Assembly (NCBI GenBank): GCA_036346225.1
Contig: JARFIW010000966.1
Coordinates: forward strand, 2,920,501-2,984,500
DNA: 64,000 nt
Origin: Platerodrilus igneus
Lineage: Eukaryota > Arthropoda > Insecta > Coleoptera > Lycidae
Direction: 5' to 3'
The notes under the pieces are model-generated. The model was not told the DNA's origin. It made no database searches and saw nothing but the letters and a program-made list of their open reading frames with translations. This document shows positions 1-11,286 of the stretch, piece by piece (position 1 is the first letter of the stretch; each line of letters begins with the position of its first letter). The position numbers and the translations under genes were made by a program.

Positions 1-1960
1 GACAACGGTGAATCGAACTCCTTCTACCCACGGACGAAATTTCTCAATTGCAAAAATAACCGCTAAACACTCTCTTTCAGTGGTGGAATAATTGCGCTCA
101 GTACGGCTCAGGGTTTTGCTTGCGTACGAAATTACACGCTCTTCTCCGTTTACATTCTGAATCAACACAGCTCCTAACCCAGTGTTGCTTGCGTCACACT
201 CAACGATAAAGGGTGCCGAGTAGTCTGGCTGCGAAAGAAGAGGTGCAGAAACTAATGCTTGCTTGATTAGCACAAATGAATTTTCTGCTTCCGCACTCCA
301 GTTTACAGTTTGACCTTTTTTCTTACTTTTAATGAGGTCATTAATAGGCGAAACTAAAGACGAAAAATTCTTTATAAAGCGCCTGTACCAGCTGCACATT
401 CCTATAAACCTTTAATTTCCGTTGTGGTTTTCGGACGGGAAAGTTAACCATCGCCGACACCTTATCGGGATCTGTACGAAGTGAGTTCGAACCTACTATA
501 TAACCCAAAAATTTAAGTGTTTTTAAAAATTCACATTTACTTATATTTATGGTAAGGTTAGCTTCTTTTAAACGTTGCTTAACCTCTACTAATAACTTTA
601 GATGATCTTCAAAAGATGACGAACATAATATTATGTCGTCCAAATAGCAAAATACATGGGGTTCAAAACGTGGACCAAAATTGCATCTACTAAACGCTGT
701 TGCGTCTGCGCAGCATTCTTCAACCCAAATGGCATGCATGTAAATCTATATTGTCCTCGTGAGATAACACTGAAGGCAGTCTTATCCTTAGACGATTCAC
801 TAAGAGGATTTGCCAAAACGATTTTCTCAAATCCAGAGACGAAATGTAGTTCGCACCTCTCAACATATTGAGAATTCTATCTACGTTCGCAAGGGGTATG
901 AATCATGAACAGTTAAGTCGTTCAGGGTTCTACCATCAAAACAGAAGCGATATTCTCCATCTGCCTTCTTAACCAACAAAACTGGAGAGGACCACGGACT
1001 AGTACACGGTTCTATAACTTTAAGTCTAAGCATGTCGTCCAATTCCTCATTCAATATCTTACCCATATATGGTGACATGACATATGGTTTCTTGTGGAAG
1101 GGTTTGGCATTGCCTGTGTCTATGTCCAATTCGATTAGGTGAGTTCGTCCTAATCTATCGTCGCTGCTAATCTCACTAAATGAATTTATTAACTCTTGTG
1201 CTTGCGCACTTTGAGCATCTGAGAGGTCATGTAAACCACATAAAGAATCTTCAGTGTTCAAAGGGATGGAAGACGGACCTATATACCCTATGTCGTTCCC
1301 AACATTGCTTTGGATAAACCAATTATTACTTCTAAAGTCAGCAACTACACCAAATAATTTTGCAAAGTCACTACCGAAAATAAATGTATGCGGTAGGGAC
1401 GGAACCACTAATGCATTAAGGATGCGGCAATCATTACCTATACAAATTGGCAAATCTACTGAGCCTACAACAGACTTTATTGAACCATCAGCTGTAGTGA
1501 TACCTGTTTTTGCTGAACTAAAAATTTTCAAGTCTAATTCTCTAACAATTGAAAGTGCTAAGGATCCTACTACTGAGGTAGTGCATCCCGAATCCAGAAG
1601 ACCGGTAATGTCTCTATCTATTAATTTCACCATAATGTAGGGTCGATTATCACACTGCTTCTCAATGAACAGAGTATTATTCTTAGGCTTCGAAGAGTCC
1701 TGACAAAAATTTTTAACAACTGTAAGCCATCTCGACCACTCGTCTTTACTAAAGTATTTTTCTTGTTTACAAATCATAACTGTAGCCTTATGACGCGGAA
1801 CAGGATACCGACCACTATGTACCTGCCGCCTTACTGGTTTTTGAACAATGTGGACATGACGTTGCCTTAACGCCTTTTCGACCACATCCAAAACAAAAAT
1901 TTTTTGTTGCTCTACAATCTCTAAACCAATGTCCACTACGGGAGCAATTCCAACAAACAA
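1..1960 (-). pseudogene. gypsy pol: aspartic protease, reverse transcriptase, RNase H (broken)
   Basis: The longest open stretch (1960-881) holds a retropepsin-type active site LLDSGCTTSVVG near residues 121-132 and a second conserved segment ending in a hydrophobic FIFGSDF near residue 195. The RT N-terminus follows, with SPWSSPVLLVKKADGEYRFC. The frame then changes. At 816-631 it reads CMPFGLKNA, the RT finger/palm motif, and at 739-341 it reads the catalytic YLDD followed by LKFLGYIVG. Bases 340-1 continue into RNase H with FIVECDASNTGLGAVLIQ and the downstream ISYASKTLS and ERECLAVIFA blocks. In the family this polyprotein matures into the enzymes that copy and integrate the RNA genome. 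At least two frameshifts make it non-functional. It is cut by the window edge before integrase. Confidence 0.9.
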
Positions 1961-3182
1961 AATGATTCCTCTTATCGGGACTAAAGGAATTACAAACCGA
2001 GGACTCTAAAGAGCTCTTATCCGCTACTGTTACTTGAGGATTGACTAATTTATTCTGAAACACCCTACTCTTAACAGCATAAACTTTCTCATTCAACCCA
2101 GGATGTTTGTTCTCATATGGATGCTTAGAGGGTTGCAAATCTTATTAGGTTTATTAGAAGACGCCAAAACCGAGTTTAGTTTCATCAAAGAAGCTTCTTC
2201 TAACCTTTTACACAAATTTACTAGGGTCGACAAATCTTGAATGTCCGACAATGCAAGTGCCGAAATATATTCAGGAACCAAATTTCTTCTAATCATTTTA
2301 ACTTTAGTAACTTCTGCTGGCTCGTTGGTCAGTCTACTAAAGAGGGTTTGCATATGCGCGACAAATAAAATAATCCTTTCGTCTTTACCTTGACGACGAT
2401 TTCTGATCTTTTCCCAAATGTCATCATCCGAAGAACCAGGTAGAAAATCTTCCTTTAAACGTTCTAACAAGGAGTTCCAGTCTCGCAAAGAATTTTTCAC
2501 TGTTCTAAACCAAACCAAAGCGTCACCCACAAAAGTTCACATGCTGATCCAAATAAGTCAGCTTCGGATACCTTACGAGATTGTGCTAAATCACTAACTC
2601 TATCTAAAATGAATGTAGTTGTTTGGGGTCACCTGAGAATTTTACAGGCCATGAACCTATAGGTACTGAAGGTGTTACATACGAAGTCGAATGGATAGGT
2701 GCACTAACTAAAGGAGATACTACAACGGACCGATCTAAATAGGTGGACTCTGTACTTTTATTGATTTTATCGTACAACTCAGCTTCAAGAGTTAATATCG
2801 TTGCTACGGTCTCATTTCTAAACTTAATTGCTTCATCGGGATTTATTGAAGGGATTTTCATACGCTTAGCTCGTCCCGAAAGGTGGTTTATCCTTGAACA
2901 AGCTCTTCTAAAAATTGAGTCTGATGAGTCGCCCTCAAACTCGGACACAATATTACGAACTGACTCGACTGAAACTGAAATTTCTTTACTTTCCGTTGCA
3001 AAATCTACTTCATAACACGAAAGATCAACCAAACAACCAGGCTTATCTATTTCTTTAGCTAACAATCTACCTAAAATTTTCCGTTTCTCCAACACTGGCC
3101 TCTCACTTACCACTCCTCTGATTCTTAGTTCATACTCCAATTCTTCTTTAAGTAGACAAACAATTTGGAATTTTTCCGACAT
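1815..3182 (-). pseudogene. gypsy gag (capsid/nucleocapsid), frameshifted
   Basis: Three consecutive minus-strand frames make up a gag. The first (3182-2604, start MSEKFQIVCLLKEEL) has the leucine-rich, charged N-terminus common in insect gypsy gags. The second (2530-2093) contains a capsid-like GDALVWFRTVKNSLRDW followed by helices. The third (2138-1815) has a CCHC zinc knuckle, CWNCSRSGHWFRDC, then a degenerate second knuckle, CFGCGRKGVKATSC, with no histidine. The zinc knuckle supports nucleocapsid identity. Gag packages the element RNA in cytoplasmic particles. Frame changes near 2570 and 2110 show decay. The 92-nt overlap of 881-1960 with the knuckle frame is compatible with the pol junction. 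Confidence 0.8.
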
Positions 3183-3419
3183 GGTTACTACAACCTAATG
3201 GAATCAAACCGATAAATCTAACTAATCCGAATCTTACAAAAGCTATCAAAACAAATTCGTACTACTAAAGGTAAAAATCAAAAAATGTTTTTGGTAAAAT
3301 TATTTTTGCCAAAACAATATCAAAAAAATTTAAGGGGTCAAAACAGAACTAAAGTCAAAAGTAAATTTGACCAAATTAACGAATTGAGTGTATGGGGATT
3401 ACCGTTACAACCAATCTTT

Positions 3420-3734
3420 TATCAAAAGCAAACAAACAAATCTAAGTGTCAAATAAACCTTAAGCAAACAAATTTCGGAGCAAAATAATTTTTGGACAAA
3501 TGGACTTCAAAGGAAAATAAATTTAGAGCTAACAAACTTCGAATCAAATTAAATTTAGAACAAATAAATTTCGAAGCAAATTAATTTTTAACAAATAAAT
3601 TTTAAGGTAAATCAAATTATGAACAAACAACTTTCGAGCTAAATTAAATTATGAACGAACGAATTTCAACAAATTACTCGTTGAACAAACAAATTTCGAG
3701 CCCCCAAATAAATTTTGATCAAACAAATTTCGAA
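3420..3734 (-). repeat. Degenerate tandem repeats in the retrotransposon leader
   Basis: Between the primer site and gag, units built from AACAAACAAATTTCGAGC and AAATAAATTTT variants recur about every 35-40 bases (for example near 3590, 3625, 3685 and 3720). They occupy the untranslated leader of the minus-strand element. The small plus-strand reading frame over 3285-3488 is only a translation of this AT-rich sequence. Confidence 0.6.
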
Positions 3735-3753
3735 GCCCCAAGCGTTGGGCGCT
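3735..3753 (-). other. Primer binding site, tRNA-Lys1,2 type
   Basis: On the minus strand the bases read AGCGCCCAACGCTTGGGGC. This matches the well-known tRNA-Lys1,2 primer site TGGCGCCCAACGTGGGGC apart from the first two bases and one inserted base. It lies about 550 bases upstream of the gag start at 3182 on the same strand, as expected for reverse-transcription priming. It also fixes the LTR boundary at about 3754. Confidence 0.7.
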
Positions 3754-5180
3754 AGTGAAACGTATTATATTTTCTTGATCGCTAACCCCAAACGGTCACA
3801 TTCTTTCCTAAATTGAGCTTAACTAATGCTCTCTTCTTAATACATACATCTGACTCTAGAAGTTGGGGTCAGCAAAACAAAGTCTTCCGACGTAACTAGG
3901 GGTCTATTCCTTGGGTAGAGCTATGAGCAATGGGGGTAAGTCGAAATCTATGGAGGTTACACTTAACAAAAAAACAAACAGGCGCCACCAAGTCCAAATT
4001 GATTTATTTTAGGGGCATAGCTATTTTTTAAGGGCGGACTTGGAGACCCAAAAAAAGAGATCGCCTTCGTTGATACACAAACTTGTCTTAACAGAATAAG
4101 ACGCTGTTCCTGTAAGAAAGAATAATAATTAAGTCACATAAAAAATGGGAACACTATTTGCGTCCCTCAAGTATACCTAAAAGTATAGAGAATATTTTCT
4201 GCATAATGGGATCATAAAATTTTAGTTCTTATTGCTATTTGTTTACCAAGTCTGATCAGACTAGATCAGAATAAAAAAACTTTAAATGAAGAATATTAAT
4301 TTACTAATAAGAATTTTCTTTGTTTCAGCAAATAAAATATCATTGTAATTAAATAAAAATAAAAATTTGAAGTACTTGCAAAACTGGTAGTAAAGGTTAT
4401 CAACTAATCCTTACTCAAATATTTTATAATTCTATGTAACTAAAAATGCTAGAGTTTCTTTATAACCCAATCAGATCTGTGTGAGTCATTTACAAATGAA
4501 TATACGAAATTTTCTCATTAATTTAACAAAGTTAAAATTAGTTTGAAGTCAAAATAATCACCAAGATATTCTCTAATGTTATCAATAGTGGTTGTACTAA
4601 AATGCTAAACATGTGTTAGCCATTGGGCAATTGTTGACGGCATTGTTCAAACAAACAGGTGACGTAATAGCAGCTGTTAATTTACGTTGCAGCCACTGTA
4701 GTCACATCTTTACAAAACTAAGTGAAATCAAATTTTGATACTGGGGAAAACCAGCTTATTTACAGGTAAACTGAATAATAATTTTGTACGTCTAACAAAC
4801 AAAATGAAATAATGTACTTTCAGAAGGAAAGTACTCAGGAAATCTTAATTCTATTACGAACCCAAGAGCAGCAGTTGTCCCTTGATGTAATGGAAATTAC
4901 CTCGCAGCGCGGGAACAGCAACTAATTATACTTGCTTTCCATGCTTTAACACAGGTGTAGGAGCAAAGCGGGTTCCTTACTTGGATCACGGCAGCATTAC
5001 TTTGTAACGTAATCTTCCGTTGTCTAAATTTATTTACTAAAATAATTTTTCATTGCGTAGCCAACAAATTAAGCTTTCTAAATTGTAACTTCAAAGGGAT
5101 CATGTTGTCTCAAATTTTACAGTTGCGATTTTCGACGTGGTGTGCGATATATACGTTATCCATGCAGTTTTCTAATCTCT
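3754..5180. other. No gene seen; probably contains the 5' LTR of the left element
   Basis: No reading frame with protein-like composition is present. Because the primer site lies at 3735-3753 on the minus strand, the adjoining sequence should be the 5' LTR of that element. I could not place its outer terminus: no clear TG...CA or AGT...ACT pair with a target duplication was found. Confidence 0.4.
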
Positions 5181-5288
5181 CGTTGGGATTTCAAATGTGT
5201 CGTTGCGAGTTCAAATAGGTCGTTGCGAGTTCAAATGGGTCGTTGCGAGTTCAAATGGGTCGTTGCGAGTTCAAATGGGTCGTTGCGC
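5181..5288 (+). repeat. 20-bp tandem repeat, five copies plus a partial
   Basis: The unit CGTTGCGAGTTCAAATGGGT starts at 5181, 5201, 5221, 5241 and 5261, and a partial copy begins at 5281. The last three complete copies are identical. The first two differ by a few bases (GTTGGGATTTC in the first, ATAGGT in the second). The units abut without spacers, so this is a minisatellite and not a CRISPR array. Confidence 0.95.
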
Positions 5289-5735
5289 TAAATAAATTTT
5301 GTAAATTAGCTAATATGACAACGAATATACAAAATGTGGATTAGGTACTAACCGTTACTCAGGAAGTGCTTCACAAACACAGAGCGACTCGGAGGTCACT
5401 CGTCATTCTCTTAGAATGCATGTTTACGCTGCTTTTAACTATCGACGAGTGCGCTCGCTGCTTTCTTGCATGGTGGGAGGTTCCGGATTTTAGTTCTCGA
5501 ACCTCTCACGCGCGCGCCAGTGGCTGTGAAATTACACCGAACTCGGAAACAACTCGACTAATAATCCTTGATATTATAATACTATAAAAGTTTGATTGTT
5601 ACTTGAATATTTATTTTAATTAATAAAGGTATTTTACTATTCATTGTACGTTTAATGAATGGATTCTCCTACTGCAAAAATAAAATTGTTACAATATAAC
5701 GTCGCAGTTGTAAAAAATCATTATTGTAATTATTA
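5289..5735. other. No gene recognised
   Basis: A short GC-richer patch (about 5385-5545) gives a 73-residue plus-strand frame with no recognisable motif. The rest is AT-rich non-coding sequence. Confidence 0.5.
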
Positions 5736-5739
5736 TAAA

Positions 5740-6478
5740 AATAAATTTGATAGAAAGCCTTTTTGGAAGAAGTCTTTTTAAAAAGAAGCTCCAAGAGGCC
5801 CAAAACCTATCTCGCGCCATGATATTGCATACGTCGATTTTGGTAGAAAAAAAGTTTCTGCTAAAAGAATTCCCAAATGCTTGAACGCCAAACGCAAACA
5901 AGAAAATTAGAAGCATAACGGTCAGTTCGTGCCCGTTCTGAAAAAGATTTAGATTTTTTAACCGTCTAGTGGCTATGGATGAAACACGGGACTCCATTTT
6001 CATTATTCAAAAGCAAAATAGCAATCAAAGAAGTGGAAGCATGATGATGCTCTAAGACCTAACAAACTTGGAATTCAGAAATCGAGGGAAAAGTTCTTGC
6101 TTCAGATTTTTGGGATATCCGGTGAATACTTATGATTGATTTCCTAAAAAAGGTTCAAACCATTATACGAAATTATTATTCTAAATTACTAACTACCACG
6201 AGAAAAAAGTTAACGAAACAAGAAGTGGCATGTTAATGATGGCTGTGTTGTTTTTGCAGTACAATCCATCTGCACACAAATCGCGTATTGCCATTAATTC
6301 AATTTGGAATTTACGAATCAAAATATTGGAACTCCCGCCATATTTCCCAGATTTAACACGCTGGGAGTGTTTGTTACCTGCTCCTTCGATTAGAAAAAAG
6401 TTTAAAAAAACATCAATGTTTGTGTACGGGCAAGGGCTGTCGAGGTCAGGTTTGCAGAACAAGAAAAAACTTTTTTAA
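5740..6478 (+). pseudogene. mariner-family transposase relic
   Basis: The last frame (6230-6478) carries the mariner signature around the second and third catalytic residues: a decayed QYNPSAHKSRIA (family: QDNAPAHKS) and LELPPYFPDLTRWECLL (family: HPPYSPDLAPSDYHLF). Upstream in other plus frames are a decayed TMDETRDSIFI (family: TGDETWI, the first catalytic Asp), QRSGSMMM (QQSMEWKH) and ASDFWDI (ASVFWD), in the right order. So the C-terminal two thirds of a DD34D transposase are visible, with frameshifts, stops and a lost second catalytic Asp (N in place of D). I could not find its inverted terminal repeats. It is a dead cut-and-paste element. Confidence 0.85.
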
Positions 6479-7468
6479 GGGGTCATAGGCGTGGCAGGAT
6501 CGCTGTAAAAGTGTATTATGCTAAATTATAAAATATTCTAAGTTCTAATTTTTAATTGCCTCATTATTAGGCTAAGAGTATATCAATAGCCCCTCAGGTC
6601 TGGCAAAAAAGCAAACTAGCTCTGTTATAATACTAGTTTATATAAAGTTTTACGCTAACACCAATATGGAAATTTCTTAGTATTTATTTACAGGTGCGTG
6701 TTTCCACAATACTATAAAATTTGATTATTGGCTTTAGCTCCGATAGTTGAGAGATCCGAGTGGAAACTATTCAAGTAGCTTCCTCTGGAGAGGGCTGGTG
6801 GCTGATCACAAAGAGCATCTTTCGACGGAGTATTAAGTTTTACGTGAGGTAAGCACGGTTTTGCGACAGGGAACAAGTCATTTTGTTGAAAATCGGTATT
6901 TTCGGAGATTTTTGGTTCTGCGGTTACGTTGTTCGTTTTCACGAACATAGGATCTAAACGCGCGAGGCGAGAAGACCAGCAAGATGTTGGTAGTTACAAA
7001 CTCGAGGAAAGCAAAAGAACGACGTGGCTCTCAAAATTCATTTCGGGGCTTTTATAAAATACTTAATATGCACGGGAAGACGCGATGATCGATTTAGAAC
7101 CTGAATTCGACGTCATTTCCACGTCGGAGGTCTCTTTTGAGAAATGTGCCAGCAAAGCTACAAGAAATTTTCTGACTTCTGTCACGATTGGTATGCGAAC
7201 GCAAACGAACGCGCCCGAAGCGTAAGCGTAATAATCTAAGGCATTATATTTCCTAAATTCGAAATTACATCGCTATGAAAGGCGTAATAAGACTTGCGTC
7301 AAAAAAATCAATTTAGAATCTAATTTCGTACCGATTTTGTATATAGTGGGTCTATTTTCAAAAAGAAAATATTAAATTTTGTCAACGGACGCGATCGAAC
7401 CTGCCCAAATATCCACATTCTATCATGAGTTTGTTAGTAAATCGAAGCTGTTACGTTAATTCGTGGCA
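6479..7468. other. No certain gene; possible leader/gag remnant of a minus-strand LTR element
   Basis: The only notable frame is on the minus strand at 6948-6712 (78 residues, beginning MFVKTNNVTAEPK), which I do not recognise. It lies about 520 bases downstream, on the minus strand, of the orphan primer site at 7469-7486. That is where the leader and gag of such an element would be, so it could be a gag remnant. No zinc knuckle or protease motif is visible. Confidence 0.35.
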
Positions 7469-7486
7469 GTCCCTGTTCGGGCGCCA
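7469..7486 (-). other. Primer binding site, tRNA-Lys3 type
   Basis: The minus strand reads TGGCGCCCGAACAGGGAC, a perfect 18-base match to the tRNA-Lys3 primer site. It is immediately preceded on that strand by CATAACTT, compatible with an LTR ending in TAACT. This marks the remains of another minus-strand LTR retrotransposon, whose LTR would extend to the right from about 7488. Confidence 0.75.
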
Positions 7487-9200
7487 AAGTTATGCTACGT
7501 TGGCTCGTAGCCGTGCGTAACACAAAGAAAATCAAAGAAATGCCCGGGCTCAATCGAAGAGTAGGGGGGGTTGTAGAAAGCAGACTGACATATAATGTAT
7601 GCGGCGGTAAGGAGTTAGTAACAATACCTGCAAGAAAATTAGTTAAGCAAACCTAAAAAAAAAAAGAATAAGCATAGCAGCGATGAAAAGTCTAAGTTAT
7701 TCAGTACTTTGTAGAATGTAAATAAAACTGTTTAGATAAACTATATAATATAATCACGATAAAAGCATTACAAAAATTTTTAGTACAAAGTGAGGTAATA
7801 TTGGGGAGTAGCAGAAACGTTTCCTCACACACCAATTAAACATAAATGACAAAATGTTGACAAAAGATAGATAGATAAGACACAATTGGTAAGAGTAATT
7901 CAGTAGTATTGATTTTTCTTTCTTTCTTTTTTTTCCTATGTTTTAAAATAGCATGCAAGTCTATTGTAAAAGGTATCAGAACGACAAAGATATGGTAAAG
8001 CAACGGATAGATATTTAAAGTAATAACCAGTAGGAAATAGTTCAACTTACAAAAGTCCTTCAGCAACGCTTCCTCGCAACTGAAGTGTGGGATTCAACGA
8101 TGTCCTGCACTAACGAAGCACTTCACCCTTGACTGTGAGGGTGTTGATGGAACTTATCACACGTTACACTAATCACACCTACGTATTTCACTGGTGTTAG
8201 CAGCAGACATTATCACGCGTCGGAACTATGTAGCCTTGATAAATTTCTTGGTAATTCTATTTCCTAAGACAATAGTTTCGAAATATTCTGTAGCACTAGT
8301 TTAATTTCAACTGGGACCAAATGTATATTATTTTCATAAACATCTCAAAACGCAGTGAGAAACTTCAACCAATACCTTTGTAAGCCGGTAATCTGTTATA
8401 TTTCGCAAATAACGAAATTTGCGCAAGCAATGATCTATTTTAGATTCTTTGTTGTTAGAAAATTCAGAAACTACAGTATCACTGTATTTAAATAATCCAA
8501 AGTATGCGCTACTCTGAGAAGAAAAGGACCGCGAAACTAGATCGCACACACAGTTTAAACATCAAAGGACAAAACAACTAAAAAGAACCATAACGGGTAA
8601 AGCACGTGTATCACTAAAGTAAGTCCGTCAAATGTTCCTTAAAACATTTATCTCACAAGAAAAACCACTAAAAACAATTAGTACGGCACGCGTAAGCAAT
8701 AAAACCGTCCGTCAAATGTTCCGTAAAGCACACGTGCCTTGAGTTTAACAAGCTCTACTACTTTTATTTTCAACAGAAGATCAACTAAAAACACGGCGTG
8801 CTTGTTCATGAACAATACGAGAATTGATACCGCAGTAATCCTCACTATTCTCAAAGCAGCAAGAAGCAGTATTTTTTAACGTACTTAATATATCGGAACA
8901 CAGAACAAAACTCAAACTACTCTCCTCTCTCATCTGTTTATTTCAACTCGTTGCTATTACAACCGCTTATCGTCTCTTATCTAGACTTGTAAGTCCACAT
9001 AAGCAACAAAATTTATACGAACGGCAAGACAAGAACAATGCAATCCACTCAATATAATACGACGCATTCGACAACGGGTTAATAAATATAAAATATGGAA
9101 ATAGTAATTGCAGAAAGGTATTTATTAATTGAGAAAAAGCGTAAAATGTTAAACGATTAAAAATGCACGTTACAAAGTATTTCCGCGTGACGTAAAAGGA
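7487..9200. other. Probable decayed LTR sequence; no gene
   Basis: No convincing coding frame is present. By its position next to the tRNA-Lys3-type primer site, at least the left part should be LTR sequence of a minus-strand element. I found no matching second LTR in the window. Around 8574-8745 a roughly 115-base block is imperfectly duplicated; both copies share GTCCGTCAAATGTTCC and a nearby ACTAAAAA. Confidence 0.4.
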
Positions 9201-10979
9201 TACATGCGTAGAGCGTTCGACATTTCGACAGACGTCCGGAGCGATAGCACAGTGGTAATGCTTTTAGTAGCATGCACGGGGATCCTGGGTTTGATGCTGA
9301 GACCGCTCTATTTTTTTTTATTTTTCAAAGTACAAGTGACGCCAACTATCTTACGAAAGTCGTTGATCGAATTTTCTAGAACTTTTTATACGGAAATCGC
9401 GCACTTTCCGCTTGAATTTACATTTGTTAATTATCCGTCATTCAAGTTATCAAATCCAAAATTATGGTGCTACTAAAAATTTGATACCTACTGAAAGGCT
9501 TAAATACAATTTTATATGATTTCTGTACCGTTTCAAATTTGGTCTTAATTTTTGAAAAGATTAATTAAAAACTCCTGAAGGTCGACGATTGGACATCCAC
9601 GAACACACTCGAAAACATACGTTCAGAAGCTGAAATGTCATTTTCAATTTTCAATAGCCAAACACCTATGAGACGTTAAAACGTTTAATGTATAGTGGGA
9701 GGCGTAAAGATCGACTTCACATCCCATTTCGTGGTGATTTCTAATAATTGTCTAATTTTTAAGAAAAACTATTGATGTCTGTCTACTAGCGTTCTTTGTT
9801 GCCACCTAGTTTTAGGGTAATATGAATCGTCAGCATAACAATGAGTACGAACTACGTGAAGCAGTTTCGGTTCATCACCGAATCTAATCCGACCATGGAG
9901 ATGTAGTGTGGTAGAGAGATGCTTTTATATGATAAAAGTGGTATAATGTAAGCCATGTTGAATCGTTTTTTGTCACTTGTATACATTATAGAGTTTTTAG
10001 TACATTTCAACAGTTTTATGTGTGTAGATTATATCTGAAGTTGTTAATCAAGAATTAACTATGACATCGTGTGCCGTTCGCCTTGCAACAGTAGAATTGC
10101 CGTTTACAAGAAAAAAAACTGCTAGAAAAACGTTTCATAAATAAGTAAACAATGACAGGAATGGATCCTGCGCAAGTGTTAGTACTAAAGCTTGAAAATA
10201 TAGTAATTTATTTACTATTTATATCTTTTTAGATTTCCCCATGATCCGCAGCGACGGATCTTTAGCCACACCATAGTCGCCACCGCTAGCTATTGTCAGC
10301 GATACGTAACAACTACAATCGGGTTCTTTAATAGAATTAATCGACCTTGGCAAGTCGGTATATTGATTCCTCACTTAGCCACACTTCTTGATACTTTTTC
10401 TCATTAAGAAAAGCATTGTGATAGCATCTCCTTATTATACTAACTCCATAAATCCAACACACTATACACACTATCCGATTGGTCGTCCACCTATTAACAC
10501 GCATGCTTTCTACTACAGCAGTGGCGACCGCGACTGTCACAATTCGTCCCACCACGAATATTCGGCTCCATCAAATTCATAAGATTTTTAGAGTTTCTAT
10601 TTCTAGTATTACCGGAGCGACTTACCATCGGTTTTCCTTCTCAAGTCTTGGTACGTTCCAACGACTTTTGATCAGTATTCTGAATGCTGCATTCGAGAGA
10701 GTTTAACAACCGTCTTAGTATACAACGTCTACATTTATAGTTTTTATATAATTTCTGTATGCTGGAAGTAAGCGCTTAGCCGTCGTCTTTTGGAATGTTA
10801 TAGACGCGAACTAATCATTAAAAAGTATACGCATTATGAACGTTATTTCTTCCACTGCAATGACTATCGCAAAACCAAACTTTAAATAAAATATGTTAAA
10901 GCTACGTCGAAACTTCATGAACTATACGAACTTTCACTTTTTTAATTGTTTGTTTTTTGGTATTTCAATAGTTACTGTT
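9201..10979. other. No gene recognised
   Basis: Several short overlapping frames (for example 9204-9476 plus, 10337-10706 on both strands) have no recognisable motif and overlap one another on opposite strands, so none stands out as coding. The stretch ends at the start of the Mag-type element. Confidence 0.5.
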
Positions 10980-11150
10980 TGTTATATAGTTAGTTGACAT
11001 GTAGTAGTTGTGTCACGGAAACTAATAGTTAGACACAGTTAGTGGTTCTGGTGTGAGAGTTCAGTTGTATTGATTATGTAATAAATAAATGTAGTTGAAA
11101 AGTTTGACTTTAATTTAATAAAACTCTATCAGCTACACAAATATAAGACA
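10980..11150 (+). repeat. 5' LTR of the Mag-type element
   Basis: This 171-bp direct repeat begins TGTTATATAG and ends ATAAGACA. It contains an AATAAA polyadenylation-type signal (about 11081). It matches 15400-15570 along its whole length with a few substitutions. Confidence 0.93.
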
Positions 11151-11172
11151 TGACGCAGACGGAGAAGAATCG
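11151..11172 (+). other. Primer binding site, probably tRNA-Ser type
   Basis: The bases directly after the LTR, TGACGCAGACGGAGAAGAAT, resemble the tRNA-Ser primer site TGGCGCAGTCGGTAGGA with several mismatches. The position is exact, but the tRNA assignment is tentative. Confidence 0.5.
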
Positions 11173-11286
11173 ATAAATATTTAGAAATTTATAATTGCAA
11201 AAAAACAGTCAGACAAAAGAAAAAGTAAGGTTAGATAATTAAAGTAGTAAATTAAGGGAAGTTTAGAAGAAATATAAAACAAAAGT

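Larger units (their letters stand above)
1..3753 (-). mobile_element. Ty3/gypsy LTR retrotransposon, 3' part beyond window edge
   Basis: Read on the minus strand, the order is primer binding site (3753-3735), repeat-rich leader, gag (3182-1815), protease, reverse transcriptase and RNase H, leaving the window at base 1. This is the Ty3/gypsy order. Integrase and the 3' LTR would lie to the left of the window. Frameshifts break gag and pol into several frames, so this copy is dead. The 5' LTR should begin next to the primer site at about 3754 and extend to higher coordinates, but I could not find its outer end because its partner LTR is not in the window. Confidence 0.85.

Noticed and set aside
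3285..3488. Plus-strand 67-residue frame
   Set aside because: It lies antisense to the repeat-rich leader of the gypsy element and has low complexity.
5181..5288. CRISPR-like repeat array
   Set aside because: The 20-bp units abut with no spacers and the window is eukaryotic.
5391..5400. TCACT as the outer end of the left element's LTR (minus strand AGTGA)
   Set aside because: The inner end reads TCACT on the minus strand, so the pair would fit, but there is no target duplication or second LTR in the window to confirm it.
10337..10706. Three overlapping short frames on both strands
   Set aside because: They contradict each other, show no motif and have no splice or context support.
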